A stretch of DNA of 64,000 nt from Meira nashicola (lineage: Eukaryota; Basidiomycota; Exobasidiomycetes; Exobasidiales; Brachybasidiaceae), in NCBI GenBank assembly GCA_001600355.1, contig BCJU01000002.1, positions 1,116,001-1,180,000 of the forward strand, written 5' to 3'. A model generated the notes under the pieces. It searched no databases, had not been told where the DNA came from, and was given only the letters and a program-made list of their open reading frames with translations. Both the position numbers and the translations under genes were made by a program. Of this stretch, positions 28,674-39,100 are shown piece after piece. How positions within the stretch are numbered: position 1 is the first letter of the stretch; every line of letters starts with the position of its first letter.

Positions 28674-31600
28674 TTACTCATCGTCACTGCCACCTAAAAG
28701 ATGAGCATAATCTTCTGCGGTTGCGAATGTTGGCATTGCTTTGCGTTTCTTACGTTCGGCACGTTGTAATTGTGATTTGCTCTTTGGTTTTTCCATTTCT
28801 TCCTCGTCAGCATCATCTGCTTTACGTTTGAGACCTTTACTTGATGGAGCGTCGCCAAATTCATCACTTTCTTCTTCGTCAGCTGAGCCGAATTCAAATG
28901 GCAATAGATCATCGTCATCAAAGCCATCATCGAGATCGTCGTCATCTTCATCGGAATCTTCTAGATCCTCGTCGTCATCGTCACCCAAACCTTGAATTTC
29001 TTCATCGTCGGAAGATTGTGCATCACGTAAAGCAGCTTCAAGATCAGCATCATCATCATCCTCTTCCATTTCACTTTCATCCAACATATCATCACCTCCT
29101 TCACGTGGAATCGTTCTGCGCATTTCTTTCCAAATTTCCTTTTCCATTTCTGAGTCTTCTTCATCAGATAGATTTGATTCAACCTCTTCTCCTTCAACTT
29201 CATCTTCGCTTTCAATCTCTTCAGCATCAGAGATTTCCTTTTCTGCATCATCTTCCTTAATAGGACCACGACGTAAATTGAAATATTTGTGGAAGAATAA
29301 CTGATCGGCAGGCACATCTTCTGCTTGTTTACGCCAAAAGGCTTCATCGTTTACGAATTCATCTTTTTGAATACCTTGACCACGTAAACGAATCACACCA
29401 GCTTCGATACCATTTGCATGTAGAGCAGGTTGCATTAAACTTGTACCTTTACTTGTAGCAACGTTCTTCTTTGGATTACGATAAACGAATCTGTCCAAGA
29501 AATGTGCCAAAGTGTGTAACGTTAAATCTGCCGTTGTATGAATTCTTTGAGACGTCAATAATTGGGCAGCACATAGAGAAACCGAAGGATGAAAGTGAGA
29601 TAAAAGAGGCACAAGTTCCCACAAGCAAGATGCATTGGCACGAGCATATTTAGGATCACGTTTCAAGCCGTCATAAGAAGCATTGACTTGAGGTTGAACG
29701 TTTGATGAAGTTGACATCTTGCTCTTATCAGGATCATCTTCTTGATCGTCTGCATCGTCTTCTACATCAACAAAACGTTCTTCTCCATCATCCTCTGCGT
29801 CTTTAAGCATTGTTCGAAGTCCTGGCTTGGCGATGAATAATTGTCCGAGGAGATAGAGTGAACCACAAATGAAAGGAGGCTCGGAATTATTCAACAATTG
29901 TGTGAGACGCTTTACGAACGCTTTTGTCCTCGCATCATCCAGGTCAAACTTCACAGCTTTGAATACAAGATTCAAATACATGGCTTGCTTACTCGTCTTT
30001 GCCAAGCGTGGGTCCAGCAAGGAAGCGTATAAGGCACGATAGAAGCGATCTTGTAATTTTGTAGAAGCTAGGCTGTCCATAGATGCTTTACCGTGTCCGG
30101 TCAAACAAACCTGTTGAATGAGTTGTAATGCTTGAATGGAGATATTAAAAGTTGAACAATGCGTAATACGGAATAACATATCCATATGCTTATCAATAAT
30201 TCCACCATCAATCTTTGCAAACGGTAAAGCACGTCGAACACCAGCTAAAATAGCTGCAATAATCTTTGCATCAGCATCTTGAATTGCTTCTTCTTCTGCT
30301 TCTTTTTGTTTCTTTTGACTTTTTTGCATGCCGCCTTTGCCGCCTTTGTTGCCATCTCTCCATCTTCCTTTATCACGTTTCTCTTTTTGTTCAGTTCCAT
30401 CAGGTTCCTCTTTTCCGCCAGCTTTTTTAGACATTCCCTGTAGAAGACCTTCAAAAAGCTCAAAATACAATTGAACCAATCGATTGGCAACTTTTTCATC
30501 TTCAGCTGAAAGCATAGTTTGATTCAAAGTTAAAATACCGAAATATTGCGCGTGTGCATTTGGTCCTGCACTCTTGCCTTTTTGCATTCGAGATCCGCTA
30601 GGTGTATGCATAACCAAATTGCTCACTTCATTTGTTACGACTGATTTCATGGCAGGATGTGAGCTTAAAAGATTCAAAAGATGACTGCTGGCTTTGCTGG
30701 CAACCGAACGATCGGCATCACCCAGCTTGTTAACCAGTAATCTCAATAAATTTTGTTCTTGTTCTGGCTTCTCTTTGAGCAAGACATAAATATGTGTCAC
30801 TGCTTGTTTTCGAACGAATGGTAAGGTATCATGACTTTGTGTTTCCAACAATTTGAGAAATTCAAAGTTAAATCGTTTTAGTTTGTCTTCATAAGCTGCA
30901 AGCACTAGATGCATATCGAGTGAATGCTTTGCTTTTCCTCGAAGAGAGCTGTCGTTTTGCAGATCAGACATTTGTGCTAATTGTGGCTGATCTCGGAAGT
31001 ATCGAAGCTTTCTCTCTGGTAATCCTACCCCACTTGCCAACCAATCTGACAAGGCACGAGTTGCTTTTCCACTTTCTTCTCTACCTTTCTTGCTTGCCAT
31101 AGTAAGGAGAGTGTCCATTGCGTCAACATTATGAAGTGGGCTTGTTTGAATGAGCAATGTAAGAGCAGCGATTCGATCCGATAATGTACCACCACGTGCT
31201 CCAGGTGCTAAAAGTTCATTGATGAAGCGAGCATCGGATGTACTCAAAAGACCTGGTCCACCACTACCTGTTTTACCGCTATTGGTCAATTGCACATATG
31301 TATTACGTTCATTATGCAAGAGCTCATCAGCAATGCCCTGAAGACGATGGATTGAGTCTTGAGAGAGAGGTTTGCTGGTAGAGGAAGATGCTGCAGGTAA
31401 TTCCGGCATTTCAACCTCGCTCCACTGTGGAGTGGGTATCATCACAAAGCCAGCCTTTTGTTTTTGTGTCCTAACTTCGCTTGATTCAGCTTCTGTAATA
31501 CTGGATTTGACTGGTTGTTCCACTTCGGCCTTACTATTTTGCTTTGAATCGCTCTCTTGGCGTTTCTTCTCTTCAGCTTTACGTTCTTTTTGCTTTCTCT

Positions 31601-32072
31601 TTTCTTCCCTTTCTTTCCGCTTGTTCTCTTCTTTCTGCTTTCGATCATCTGCTGCATCAGTTTCTGTAGCGGCATTCTTCTTGCCGTTTAGCTGTACTGG
31701 ATCAAAAGAAGGTGCATTAACTCCAGCGCCCTTATAATCTAGAGCTTGCATGAACGATAGAAGCTCTTTCTGTAAAGCGGGATCCATTTCGCTATCATCA
31801 TCTGTCTCTTTACCTTTTCCTTTTACGCTATTGATCAATTCAAGATCTTTTTCATCTCCTCCAAGAGCTTTGATCTCTCTAAGTAAAGTCTCTTTGTCGT
31901 CTTCTTCCTCTTCATTTTCATCTTCACTTTCTTCCTCGTTTGATAAAGATTGTTCTTGTTCATCTTCTTTCTCTCGATTTTGAGCAGGTGCTTTTGTTGG
32001 CTGTATGCCGCTCTTCTTTGCAGAAGCTGCAGCAGCTTGCCTTGCTGCCTTTGGCCTAAAATCTCTTGCCAT
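28674..32072 (-). CDS. MAK21: Ribosome biogenesis protein of the Noc1/Mak21 (CEBPZ) family
   Basis: A single exon of 1132 residues. The N-terminal 260 residues are charged and low in complexity (KKSGIQPTKAPAQ, acidic runs, then KRKEREEKRKQKERKAEEKK). A helical-repeat region follows (residues about 260-560), including LLNLLSSHPAMKSVVTNEVS. The CBF/Mak21 domain lies about 600-880, with the typical LFRITHCSTFNISIQALQLI, LYASLLDPRLAKTSKQAMYL and SYDGLKRDPKYARANASCLW. The C-terminus carries long Asp/Glu runs and basic blocks ending KRKAMPTFATAEDYAHLLGG, the usual ending of the family. Mak21/Noc1 pairs with Noc2 on early 66S pre-ribosomes in the nucleolus during 60S subunit maturation. Length and domain order match the family (yeast 1025, human CEBPZ 1054). 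The start is the first ATG of the frame. Confidence 0.95.
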   Translation of the reverse strand: MARDFRPKAARQAAAASAKKSGIQPTKAPAQNREKEDEQEQSLSNEEESEDENEEEEDDKETLLREIKALGGDEKDLELINSVKGKGKETDDDSEMDPALQKELLSFMQALDYKGAGVNAPSFDPVQLNGKKNAATETDAADDRKQKEENKRKEREEKRKQKERKAEEKKRQESDSKQNSKAEVEQPVKSSITEAESSEVRTQKQKAGFVMIPTPQWSEVEMPELPAASSSTSKPLSQDSIHRLQGIADELLHNERNTYVQLTNSGKTGSGGPGLLSTSDARFINELLAPGARGGTLSDRIAALTLLIQTSPLHNVDAMDTLLTMASKKGREESGKATRALSDWLASGVGLPERKLRYFRDQPQLAQMSDLQNDSSLRGKAKHSLDMHLVLAAYEDKLKRFNFEFLKLLETQSHDTLPFVRKQAVTHIYVLLKEKPEQEQNLLRLLVNKLGDADRSVASKASSHLLNLLSSHPAMKSVVTNEVSNLVMHTPSGSRMQKGKSAGPNAHAQYFGILTLNQTMLSAEDEKVANRLVQLYFELFEGLLQGMSKKAGGKEEPDGTEQKEKRDKGRWRDGNKGGKGGMQKSQKKQKEAEEEAIQDADAKIIAAILAGVRRALPFAKIDGGIIDKHMDMLFRITHCSTFNISIQALQLIQQVCLTGHGKASMDSLASTKLQDRFYRALYASLLDPRLAKTSKQAMYLNLVFKAVKFDLDDARTKAFVKRLTQLLNNSEPPFICGSLYLLGQLFIAKPGLRTMLKDAEDDGEERFVDVEDDADDQEDDPDKSKMSTSSNVQPQVNASYDGLKRDPKYARANASCLWELVPLLSHFHPSVSLCAAQLLTSQRIHTTADLTLHTLAHFLDRFVYRNPKKNVATSKGTSLMQPALHANGIEAGVIRLRGQGIQKDEFVNDEAFWRKQAEDVPADQLFFHKYFNLRRGPIKEDDAEKEISDAEEIESEDEVEGEEVESNLSDEEDSEMEKEIWKEMRRTIPREGGDDMLDESEMEEDDDDADLEAALRDAQSSDDEEIQGLGDDDDEDLEDSDEDDDDLDDGFDDDDLLPFEFGSADEEESDEFGDAPSSKGLKRKADDADEEEMEKPKSKSQLQRAERKKRKAMPTFATAEDYAHLLGGSDDE

Positions 32073-32364
32073 ACTGATATGGGCAAACGATTGTTGTCGT
32101 GATCAGCAAGAATTTTACCTCTTACTGGGCACTTATCCTTGAGAAGAATAAAGTTCACTATCAATCCAAAAAATAATTAGAAAATTAAAAATTTCTGGCA
32201 CGTGGCTCATCCTTAATAAACCAAGCTTAGAAGCAAAGCCATGCATGCATGCAGAAGACACGCACGCGTATTATTCTAGCACTAGATCGAAAGTGTTACT
32301 TTAGCGATCATCATCAACTCAAATACCTCCACCGATCCGATCTTTTTGGTATAGCATAGCAATC

Positions 32365-33627
32365 ATGGCGGGAGGCTCTGAGGTGATGGCAGTATTGATG
32401 CCATTCATCTCATGGTCAATCTTGCCTCAATTATTGACAAAATTTGCACTTCGAGGCTTGTATGATATGCATATCATTACGCGACCATCTACACCGACTC
32501 AAGCTCAATTGCATACTCGTCGGGTTCAAGCGACAGTGATTATTGGCTACCTCATTTATACGGTTTATGTCACAATATTTAAACGGGATGCAAATTTTTA
32601 TGAGATTTTAGGCGTTCCTTTAGACTGTGATGCAGATGATATCAGACGATCTTTTCGTAGGTTAGCACGCATTTATCATCCCGACAAAACCGCTGGCCGT
32701 CAACAAGATCAATTATTCTTTATCGAAATACGCAAAGCACATGACGCATTAGCAGATCCACTGAAAAGGTTAGCGTATGATCGATTTGGACCTTCCGTTT
32801 TGGAAAAGAGAGAATTGATCACAGAACGAGAGTTTTTCTTACATGGATTTCAGAACAGTCTAGGCTTCTACCTTGTTCATCCTATATCGTATGGTTTTAT
32901 AAATTGGCTTGCAGGCAGAAAAGCTATCACCTATTGGCTAATAACGCTTTACATCATCTTACTCGCTTCAGAATTCTCACTTATTATGGGCGTTCGTAGA
33001 TGGGATGGGTTTGGCCTTCTTCCAGCTACAATGACTGCTCATGATCTAGTGGCTTCTTTGCATTCCGCATACACTGCAATCATTCTAGCATCGTCACATC
33101 TTGGACCACTTTTGCCAACTTTACGCAATCCTGCAGCAAATACATCATTCAATCACCTATTCGATGGGGCCGCTTCGGAAAAGGATATGATTGGATTAAG
33201 GGAATTGGTAATGCAGCAAGAAACAAAATTGGCCGATATTCATCTTCAATCTGGTAGAAATCAAGATATGAATTTGTTACCTTTGCGACCTATACCTAAA
33301 TCCAGTGTGTCAACGTTACAACAAGCAGCCAATGAAGCGGCTAAACGTCGATCCAAACCACGAAATACGGGTACTGGACCTTCTGTTCGTCAACCGTCTA
33401 GATTAGAGCAAACATTCATTCATCGATTGAGTCAATTGATCTTACGTCATAGATTAGAGGTTATACCGGCCGTACGTGAAGCTGAAAAGAAAAGAGCTGC
33501 GAGTAGACAAGAAAGAAAGGAGGTACGTAGAACTGAATCAGAAATGTCTGTCGAGCAAGTACCATCAACTACAATCTCGAATGGAAACGGGGTTAAAGTC
33601 AACGGGACTAAAGAGGTTGTGGAATAA
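32365..33627 (+). CDS. Membrane-bound J-domain co-chaperone
   Basis: A single exon of 420 residues, starting at ATG 32365 (GCAATCATGG). A hydrophobic segment near residues 10-30 and one near 58-72 (ATVIIGYLIYTVYVTIF) precede the J domain at about 75-145 (NFYEILGVPLDCDADDIRRS, with the HPD motif at 105-107 in IYHPDKT, then AHDALADPLKRLAYDRFGP). After it come two or three further hydrophobic segments (ITYWLITLYIILLASEFSLI; LVASLHSAYTAIILASS) and a basic, disordered tail. There is no Gly/Phe region or zinc domain, so it is a class III J protein. The layout suggests an ER or outer mitochondrial membrane protein that stimulates a membrane-proximal Hsp70. I recognise it as a fungal membrane J-protein type but cannot name an ortholog with certainty. 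It is divergent from MAK21, with 292 bp between starts. Confidence 0.85.
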   Translation: MAGGSEVMAVLMPFISWSILPQLLTKFALRGLYDMHIITRPSTPTQAQLHTRRVQATVIIGYLIYTVYVTIFKRDANFYEILGVPLDCDADDIRRSFRRLARIYHPDKTAGRQQDQLFFIEIRKAHDALADPLKRLAYDRFGPSVLEKRELITEREFFLHGFQNSLGFYLVHPISYGFINWLAGRKAITYWLITLYIILLASEFSLIMGVRRWDGFGLLPATMTAHDLVASLHSAYTAIILASSHLGPLLPTLRNPAANTSFNHLFDGAASEKDMIGLRELVMQQETKLADIHLQSGRNQDMNLLPLRPIPKSSVSTLQQAANEAAKRRSKPRNTGTGPSVRQPSRLEQTFIHRLSQLILRHRLEVIPAVREAEKKRAASRQERKEVRRTESEMSVEQVPSTTISNGNGVKVNGTKEVVE

Positions 33628-33711
33628 TTAGAGAAATGCATTCTTTTTTTGATCCATACTGTACATTATATAATACATATAGCAACAACAATTGTACTAC
33701 TAATATCAATG

Positions 33712-34603
33712 CTATTGAGATCCTTTCTCATGAGAGGATAAAATCAGACCAAATTTGTCCACCACAACTTTGACGATATCGCTCCATTCTAGCATTGCAC
33801 CATTTCCCAAATCACCGCATGCTAGTCTCTTCTGAATGGGACCGAGTATGTGATAACCCAATATATCTTCTGCAAAGCGAACGTGAACATCTGTTAGAGG
33901 ATGCATATGCATCAGCGTATTCATGGCGGGAAATAGATAAATTGGCGTCGAAGGTGATAATGCACGCAGAAAGCTGGTCTATAGATGAATGAGAAAAGAA
34001 GAACAGGTCAGCTTCTTAGCAATATAAAATGCAAGCGATAATATTTACCAAAAGATCATCACATAATCCAGCATGAATTTTAGCTAAAGTGTTTGCACTA
34101 CATGGAGCAATTAATACTATATCCGCCCATCTTCGAAGTTCTATGTGTAAAATAGGATCTCCGACAGTTTTCCATGTTGACCATTCATCTTCATCTTTCC
34201 AAAATTGTAATCTTGGACCTCGATCGAAATATTTTACATCGGATTTTCCATCATTTTCTGCTTCATACGCTGCTGCATTCTCTGCCGCTAATGATTTTAC
34301 CAAATATTCGTTATCGAACACTGGATGGTGTTTGGAGGAAGAAGCGAAAGGACTCTGATTTGAATTTGATGATAATTTTATTATATCTTCTTTATTGTAA
34401 AAATGCTGACTGGCTTTTGTCGAAATGACTTGTATCCGCACATGATCATATGAAAGAAGACGTTGGATGATCAAAGGAGTTTTGATACTTGCAACACTTC
34501 CTGTAGTTGCTAATACGACATGCAAAGGTCGCTTTTCTGTAGGAGGAGATGCTAAAGGAGGATATGGAGATCTTAAAGAATGAGGTAGAGATTCATCATT
34601 CAT
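33712..34603 (-). CDS. CAB3: Phosphopantothenoylcysteine decarboxylase / Hal3-like flavoprotein (two exons)
   Basis: Exons at 34603-34049 and 33978-33712 give 273 residues. The intron (33979-34048, 70 nt) reads GTAAAT...CTATAG and is phase 0, restoring GLCDDLL followed by TSFLRALSPS. The protein has the full flavoprotein signature: LATTGSVASIKTP near the N-terminus, the catalytic His153 in ILHIELRRWADIVLIAPCSA, the substrate-binding PAMN motif (Asn205 in LFPAMNTLM) and ACGDLGNGAM with Cys239. With His, Asn and Cys all present, it should be a catalytically complete PPC decarboxylase of CoA synthesis, using FMN. In yeasts Cab3, Hal3 and Vhs3 share this job and also inhibit Ppz1. The long acidic C-terminal tail of moonlighting Hal3 is absent. 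A loop at about residues 72-148 is longer than in the minimal enzyme. Confidence 0.93.
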
Positions 34604-34939
34604 AGTGAAATTTCTTGGATGATGTAAAGGTAAGAAGAAACAACATTTACAGAAAAAGAGAAATTAGTAAAAATGGCCCGTGCTTGGTGAGTCCGAAAAA
34701 AAAGACGCCATATCGGACCTAAAGCCCAAAATTATGCACGCTCGCATGAACCTTGGTATTTTTTTTTTGCTTTAGCCTAAATAAGGCAAAGGACCGAGGC
34801 AGAATGAGCGATAAGGAAGGGGGTGGGGTGGGGTTTGAATATCAAATTTGGTTTGTAATAATATCTCTCCTTGTTCCCCTTTTTTTTGCTTCCAAACTTT
34901 TATTTTGATTTTTCTTTGTCTTGAACCTTTTGAGAGGTA
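34604..34939. promoter_or_regulatory. Divergent intergenic region with G-rich tract
   Basis: 336 bp separate the PPCDC start from the start at 34940. It contains T-runs (34754-34768, 34878-34888) and a G-rich tract at 34819-34833 (three runs of 5, 4 and 4 G separated by single T). The region must serve both promoters; no specific site is assigned. Confidence 0.45.
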
Positions 34940-35948
34940 ATGATCATCAAATCAACTCTCTCACGATCATCAATTCATCGTCGAACAAGAATTAACGATC
35001 CTCTCTCGACTACATTTGATTCTGTTATCGGAACACTTTTAAGTCAATGGAATTTATCAAGTTCAAACAATTTTGATTATGCTTTTTTGATTTCAATTGA
35101 TTCAAAATCTCAAGATAGATTGATTGTTGACAAACAAGTCGAATGGAAATTATTTTGTGAAGAACAGGTCTCATCACAACAAGAGGCTGTGGTTGAAATT
35201 GAGATTGTTACCCGAACATCTTTGTTAGATCGATCTAGGTAAGTTCAGAGCAGAATGTATGCTATTAAGATTGTTTTCTGATTGATATTTTTGTATTCCT
35301 TTTTCTAGTGATTCGAATTCAAATTTGATCATCTCCACGTTACAAGCTTCTATCGAAGATCTAAACAAGAAAGTACAACAATTATCTCGTTCAACGCCTG
35401 ACAGATTAGACAAACAGAGCGCAATTACACAACCTCCAAAGCCAAAGTTTGCCTTTCATAGTGTTGAACCGCAAGCAATAAAGCCAAGACAAGAGAAAGA
35501 TACTACATCTGAAAGCAAGCAAGACTCCTCTACCACTCCTGCAGAAGCACCTCCAGCACAATTATCTTTTGAAGATATAATGGCCAGAAGTAGGATGCAA
35601 GGTGAAAGTTTAAATCAATTATTTGGAAGTATGCAAGCTAGAAGTGCAGGCCATCAGTCTGTTAGGCTAGAAGAAGAAGAACATTCAGAATCAAACATGA
35701 CAAGACAAGACAGACGAGGTGAAGAAGAAGAACAAGTAGAAACTCAACAAGTACCTCCTGCACCGATTGGAGAAAATGTTGGTAATATGAATAATTACTT
35801 ACAAGACGCTTGGCAAGAAAGACTTTCACAAATGGGACATGGCCCTGAAAGTGGTAGTCCATATGCCAAATTACGAACGGGCAAGATTAAAGAATTACCT
35901 TTGGATATGACCGGTAGTGCACCAGGTCCTTCTTCTGGATACCAGTGA
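34940..35948 (+). CDS. Unknown protein with PB1-like N-terminus and disordered C-terminus (two exons)
   Basis: Exons at 34940-35238 and 35309-35948 give 312 residues if the TGA at 35946 is used. The intron (35239-35308, 70 nt; GTAAGT...TTCTAG) splits an AGT serine codon and restores LLDRSSDSNSNLI. Residues about 20-95 (DSVIGTLLSQWNL, YAFLISIDSKSQDRLIVD, QVEWKLFCEEQ) look like a small ubiquitin-like or PB1-type beta-grasp fold with an acidic finish; this is tentative. The rest has a short coiled coil (IISTLQASIEDLNKKVQQL) and disordered Gln/Glu/Pro-rich sequence containing LSFEDIMARSRMQGESLNQL. I do not know the family. The stop codon overlaps a good splice donor whose use would fuse this frame to the F-box gene behind it (see findings), so this may be only the 5' part of a larger gene. 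Confidence 0.6.
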
Positions 35949-36126
35949 GCATCATTTCCCGTATCTTATAAAATACTTTAATGTACCTTTGTTTTTTCTT
36001 TTCTTGTCATTCGAATGCACCCCACTTTTATTTCTTATCTTCTGTTCTGTTTCAAAAGTAGAATATTCTCTGACACTGTTATTTACTCCTTTCTTTCTCT
36101 TTTGATGCAGAGAGAATCCTTTGATT

Positions 36127-39100
36127 ATGCCTGCAATGGTGGCATCAAGTAGTGCAAATGGTGCTAGAGAACTTCATGGAATATCGGAAGAGATGAGCAC
36201 ATCCAACAATCACGATAATAATGATGAAGAATTGATTATTTTTCCTTCTTCATCTTCTTCTTTACAAGCTTCTCCGCAACTTTCAAATTCGCAACAAGAA
36301 AGAGTGATTTCAAATTCTCAAGAAGAAACAACAACGACACGATCAACGAAATCATCTTTATTGATGAATAAATTGTTTAAGCATAAAAGAGTTAATTCGG
36401 ATTTAACACGTTCATCTATTCATAATCAAATCTTTGTTGGTAGCGGAAGGGAAACACCCGAATCAGGAGGAGCACGGACTCCACAAAGTTTTAATAGCTC
36501 TTTATTTAGTCCTAAACGTAGGAGACCTTTAAGCGTAAAAAGTCTTTCTGACGCATTAACAAGGAAACGCAAAGATACAGGTGAAAGTTATTCTTCTACT
36601 TCCAATATACGACCATCTACTGCTGCAACGGAAGGTAATGCGACTCCCATTCAATCCACAACACCATCATCATCTCTTGGTGGTCGTCATCATCATCAGA
36701 AAGCAGTAAGAAGTTTGTCTGATTTCAACTTGTTCACAATGTCTCAAGGAAGAAGAAGGAATGATTCTGCTCAAAGTGTTCCTACTTCGATTAAGGATGC
36801 ATCTTTGCAAAGTGAGAACAAGGCAAAGATTAACAATACTGAGAATGTTACTATGATGCAAGAAAGAAAAGTGAAAACAGGAAAGGATATTGCTAGACCA
36901 ACCCTTTTACGTGCATCACATAGTACACCTTTATCATCTACAACAATCAACCTTTCTTCGGCAGGTGGAATTACATTACATGCACCTAGCGTAGCAGATT
37001 CTTCATTCGCATGGTCAAAAAGTACGGAAGAGATGGATGATCAAGTTCAACAACATCATTTTCGACCTTTACGTAATTTGTTTGATATTATGTTACCTCG
37101 AGAAATTCAATTGAATTGTCTCAAAGCATTGATTGAAATACATCAAGAAGAAGAAGAAGAAGAAGAATCAAATCAAAATTCAAATGAACTTCAACGTATT
37201 TCAGCAAAAAGAAGAGGAAAAGCAAAAGCTATGCGTGAACTCGTTCGACTTTCAGCCGTTTCACATAATTGGCAATCACTCACTCTTGATGGACAACTTT
37301 GGTCTGAATTAGATCTTTCAACTTCAACAAATGTTTCGGATGATTGTGTAAAGAGAATTATTGGTATTGCTGGACCATTTATTAAAACTATCAATATGCG
37401 TAATATGCAAAATGCATCTTCACAATTATTGCTGGAAATCTTTACTCCTTCTGTTGCAAAAAGTCAAAGTAAAGTCAATCCTCAAAATATTCCAGGTACT
37501 CGACAACGTGCTAAAACGGCAGCTAGATTGCCTATGACGAGCATTCCGAACACCAACTTATCTTTACCTTCATTGACATATTTGAACTTGCAAGGTTGCA
37601 GATCGATCTCAAAGCATGCATTACATCATGCTCTCGTTCGATTACCTCAATTACGATCTTTAAACGTTTCAAATTTGACAGAGGTAAACAATGATACTTT
37701 GTTGATTTTAGGATCATCTCTTCCAAAAATACTTTCACTTAATATCAGTAGATGTTCAAATGTGACAGGAGATGGATTGATGAACTTTATCGATTCTGCT
37801 CAAGGTAGTTTATACGATCAATCATTATTCAAAAAAGGTTCAAATATTATTTATACATCAATCTCTGACGTTCCTTTGGATATACGAGAATTACGAATTG
37901 CAGGAATGAAGGACGTTGATTCAACTTTGATGAATAATCTGGGAAGATCTATGAGAAATTTACGTATTCTTGATCTGAGTTATATAAGCGATTTACATGA
38001 TGATGCTATCGCAGCATTTGTTCGTCATCCAGGTCCCCCTTTGATGAGCAATAAGAAAGGATTCAACAATAACGACGTTTCAGATGAAGAATTATATGGT
38101 CACTTTATCGCTTTATCAGCTCGTCAAGCAGGAGAAAGTATCTCTTTCGATGATCAACATTATCGAAGAATTCATAAAAATCTAACACATTTGATTTTAT
38201 CTTCTTGTCGTTCATTGACAGATCGTACTTGCACTTATTTAGCCTATTCTTTACCTCAATTACGTTGTTTGGAATTGGCAAATATTGGAAATAGTTTACG
38301 TGATTTAGGATTGGAAAAGTTATTACAAACAACGCCAAAGATTGAAAGAATAGACGTTGAAGGAGCAGCAGAATTAGGTGATAAATTTATTCAAGCATTA
38401 ACACCTTCAGAAGCGTATTTGGAAAGTATTGGTATACTTTTATCATCAAATGAGAATGCAAACAATAACGCTGTATCAACGAGAATCACAAACGAAAATC
38501 GTAATAGACCATTGGGTCGTCTTGGACGTAGAGCTTTAAGAAGAGTAAGGCAAAATGAATCGGAAGATGTTTTAGGAAATGTTGAAATTGAAGAAAGACA
38601 CTTACCCATTCCAAAGGCACCAGAAGATCAAGCACATACCGCCCAAATTGAACCACCGACAGGATCAAGCTTAACACATTTGATCATTTCACATTTGAGC
38701 AAGATCGATCCAAACGTTTTAGTAACCTTGGTTAGAAGATGTCCTAAATTGATTCATTTAGAGGTGGATGATACACGAGCAAATGATGCTTTATTGAGCG
38801 AATTTGTTGGATTGGTAAAAAAGAGAAAAACATTTGGTGCTTATATCAGTTTGGTGGATTGTAGAGCATTGAGTAAAAGTGCAAATGCAGAAATTTTTGC
38901 TTCAGGTCAAGCTAGACCACGTAAAGGTAAAATTGGAAATGAATTTTCAATGTTTCATTATGAAAACAACAAAGCGGCGGCGGCGAATTCAAAAGGAACA
39001 ACAAGTTTGTCTGTTGGTAAAGCTTCTAATACACTTCAAACAGTTGCAAGATCAGCACTTAATTCTGAAAATGCTGAATCATCTGGGGCGAACGAAGAAG

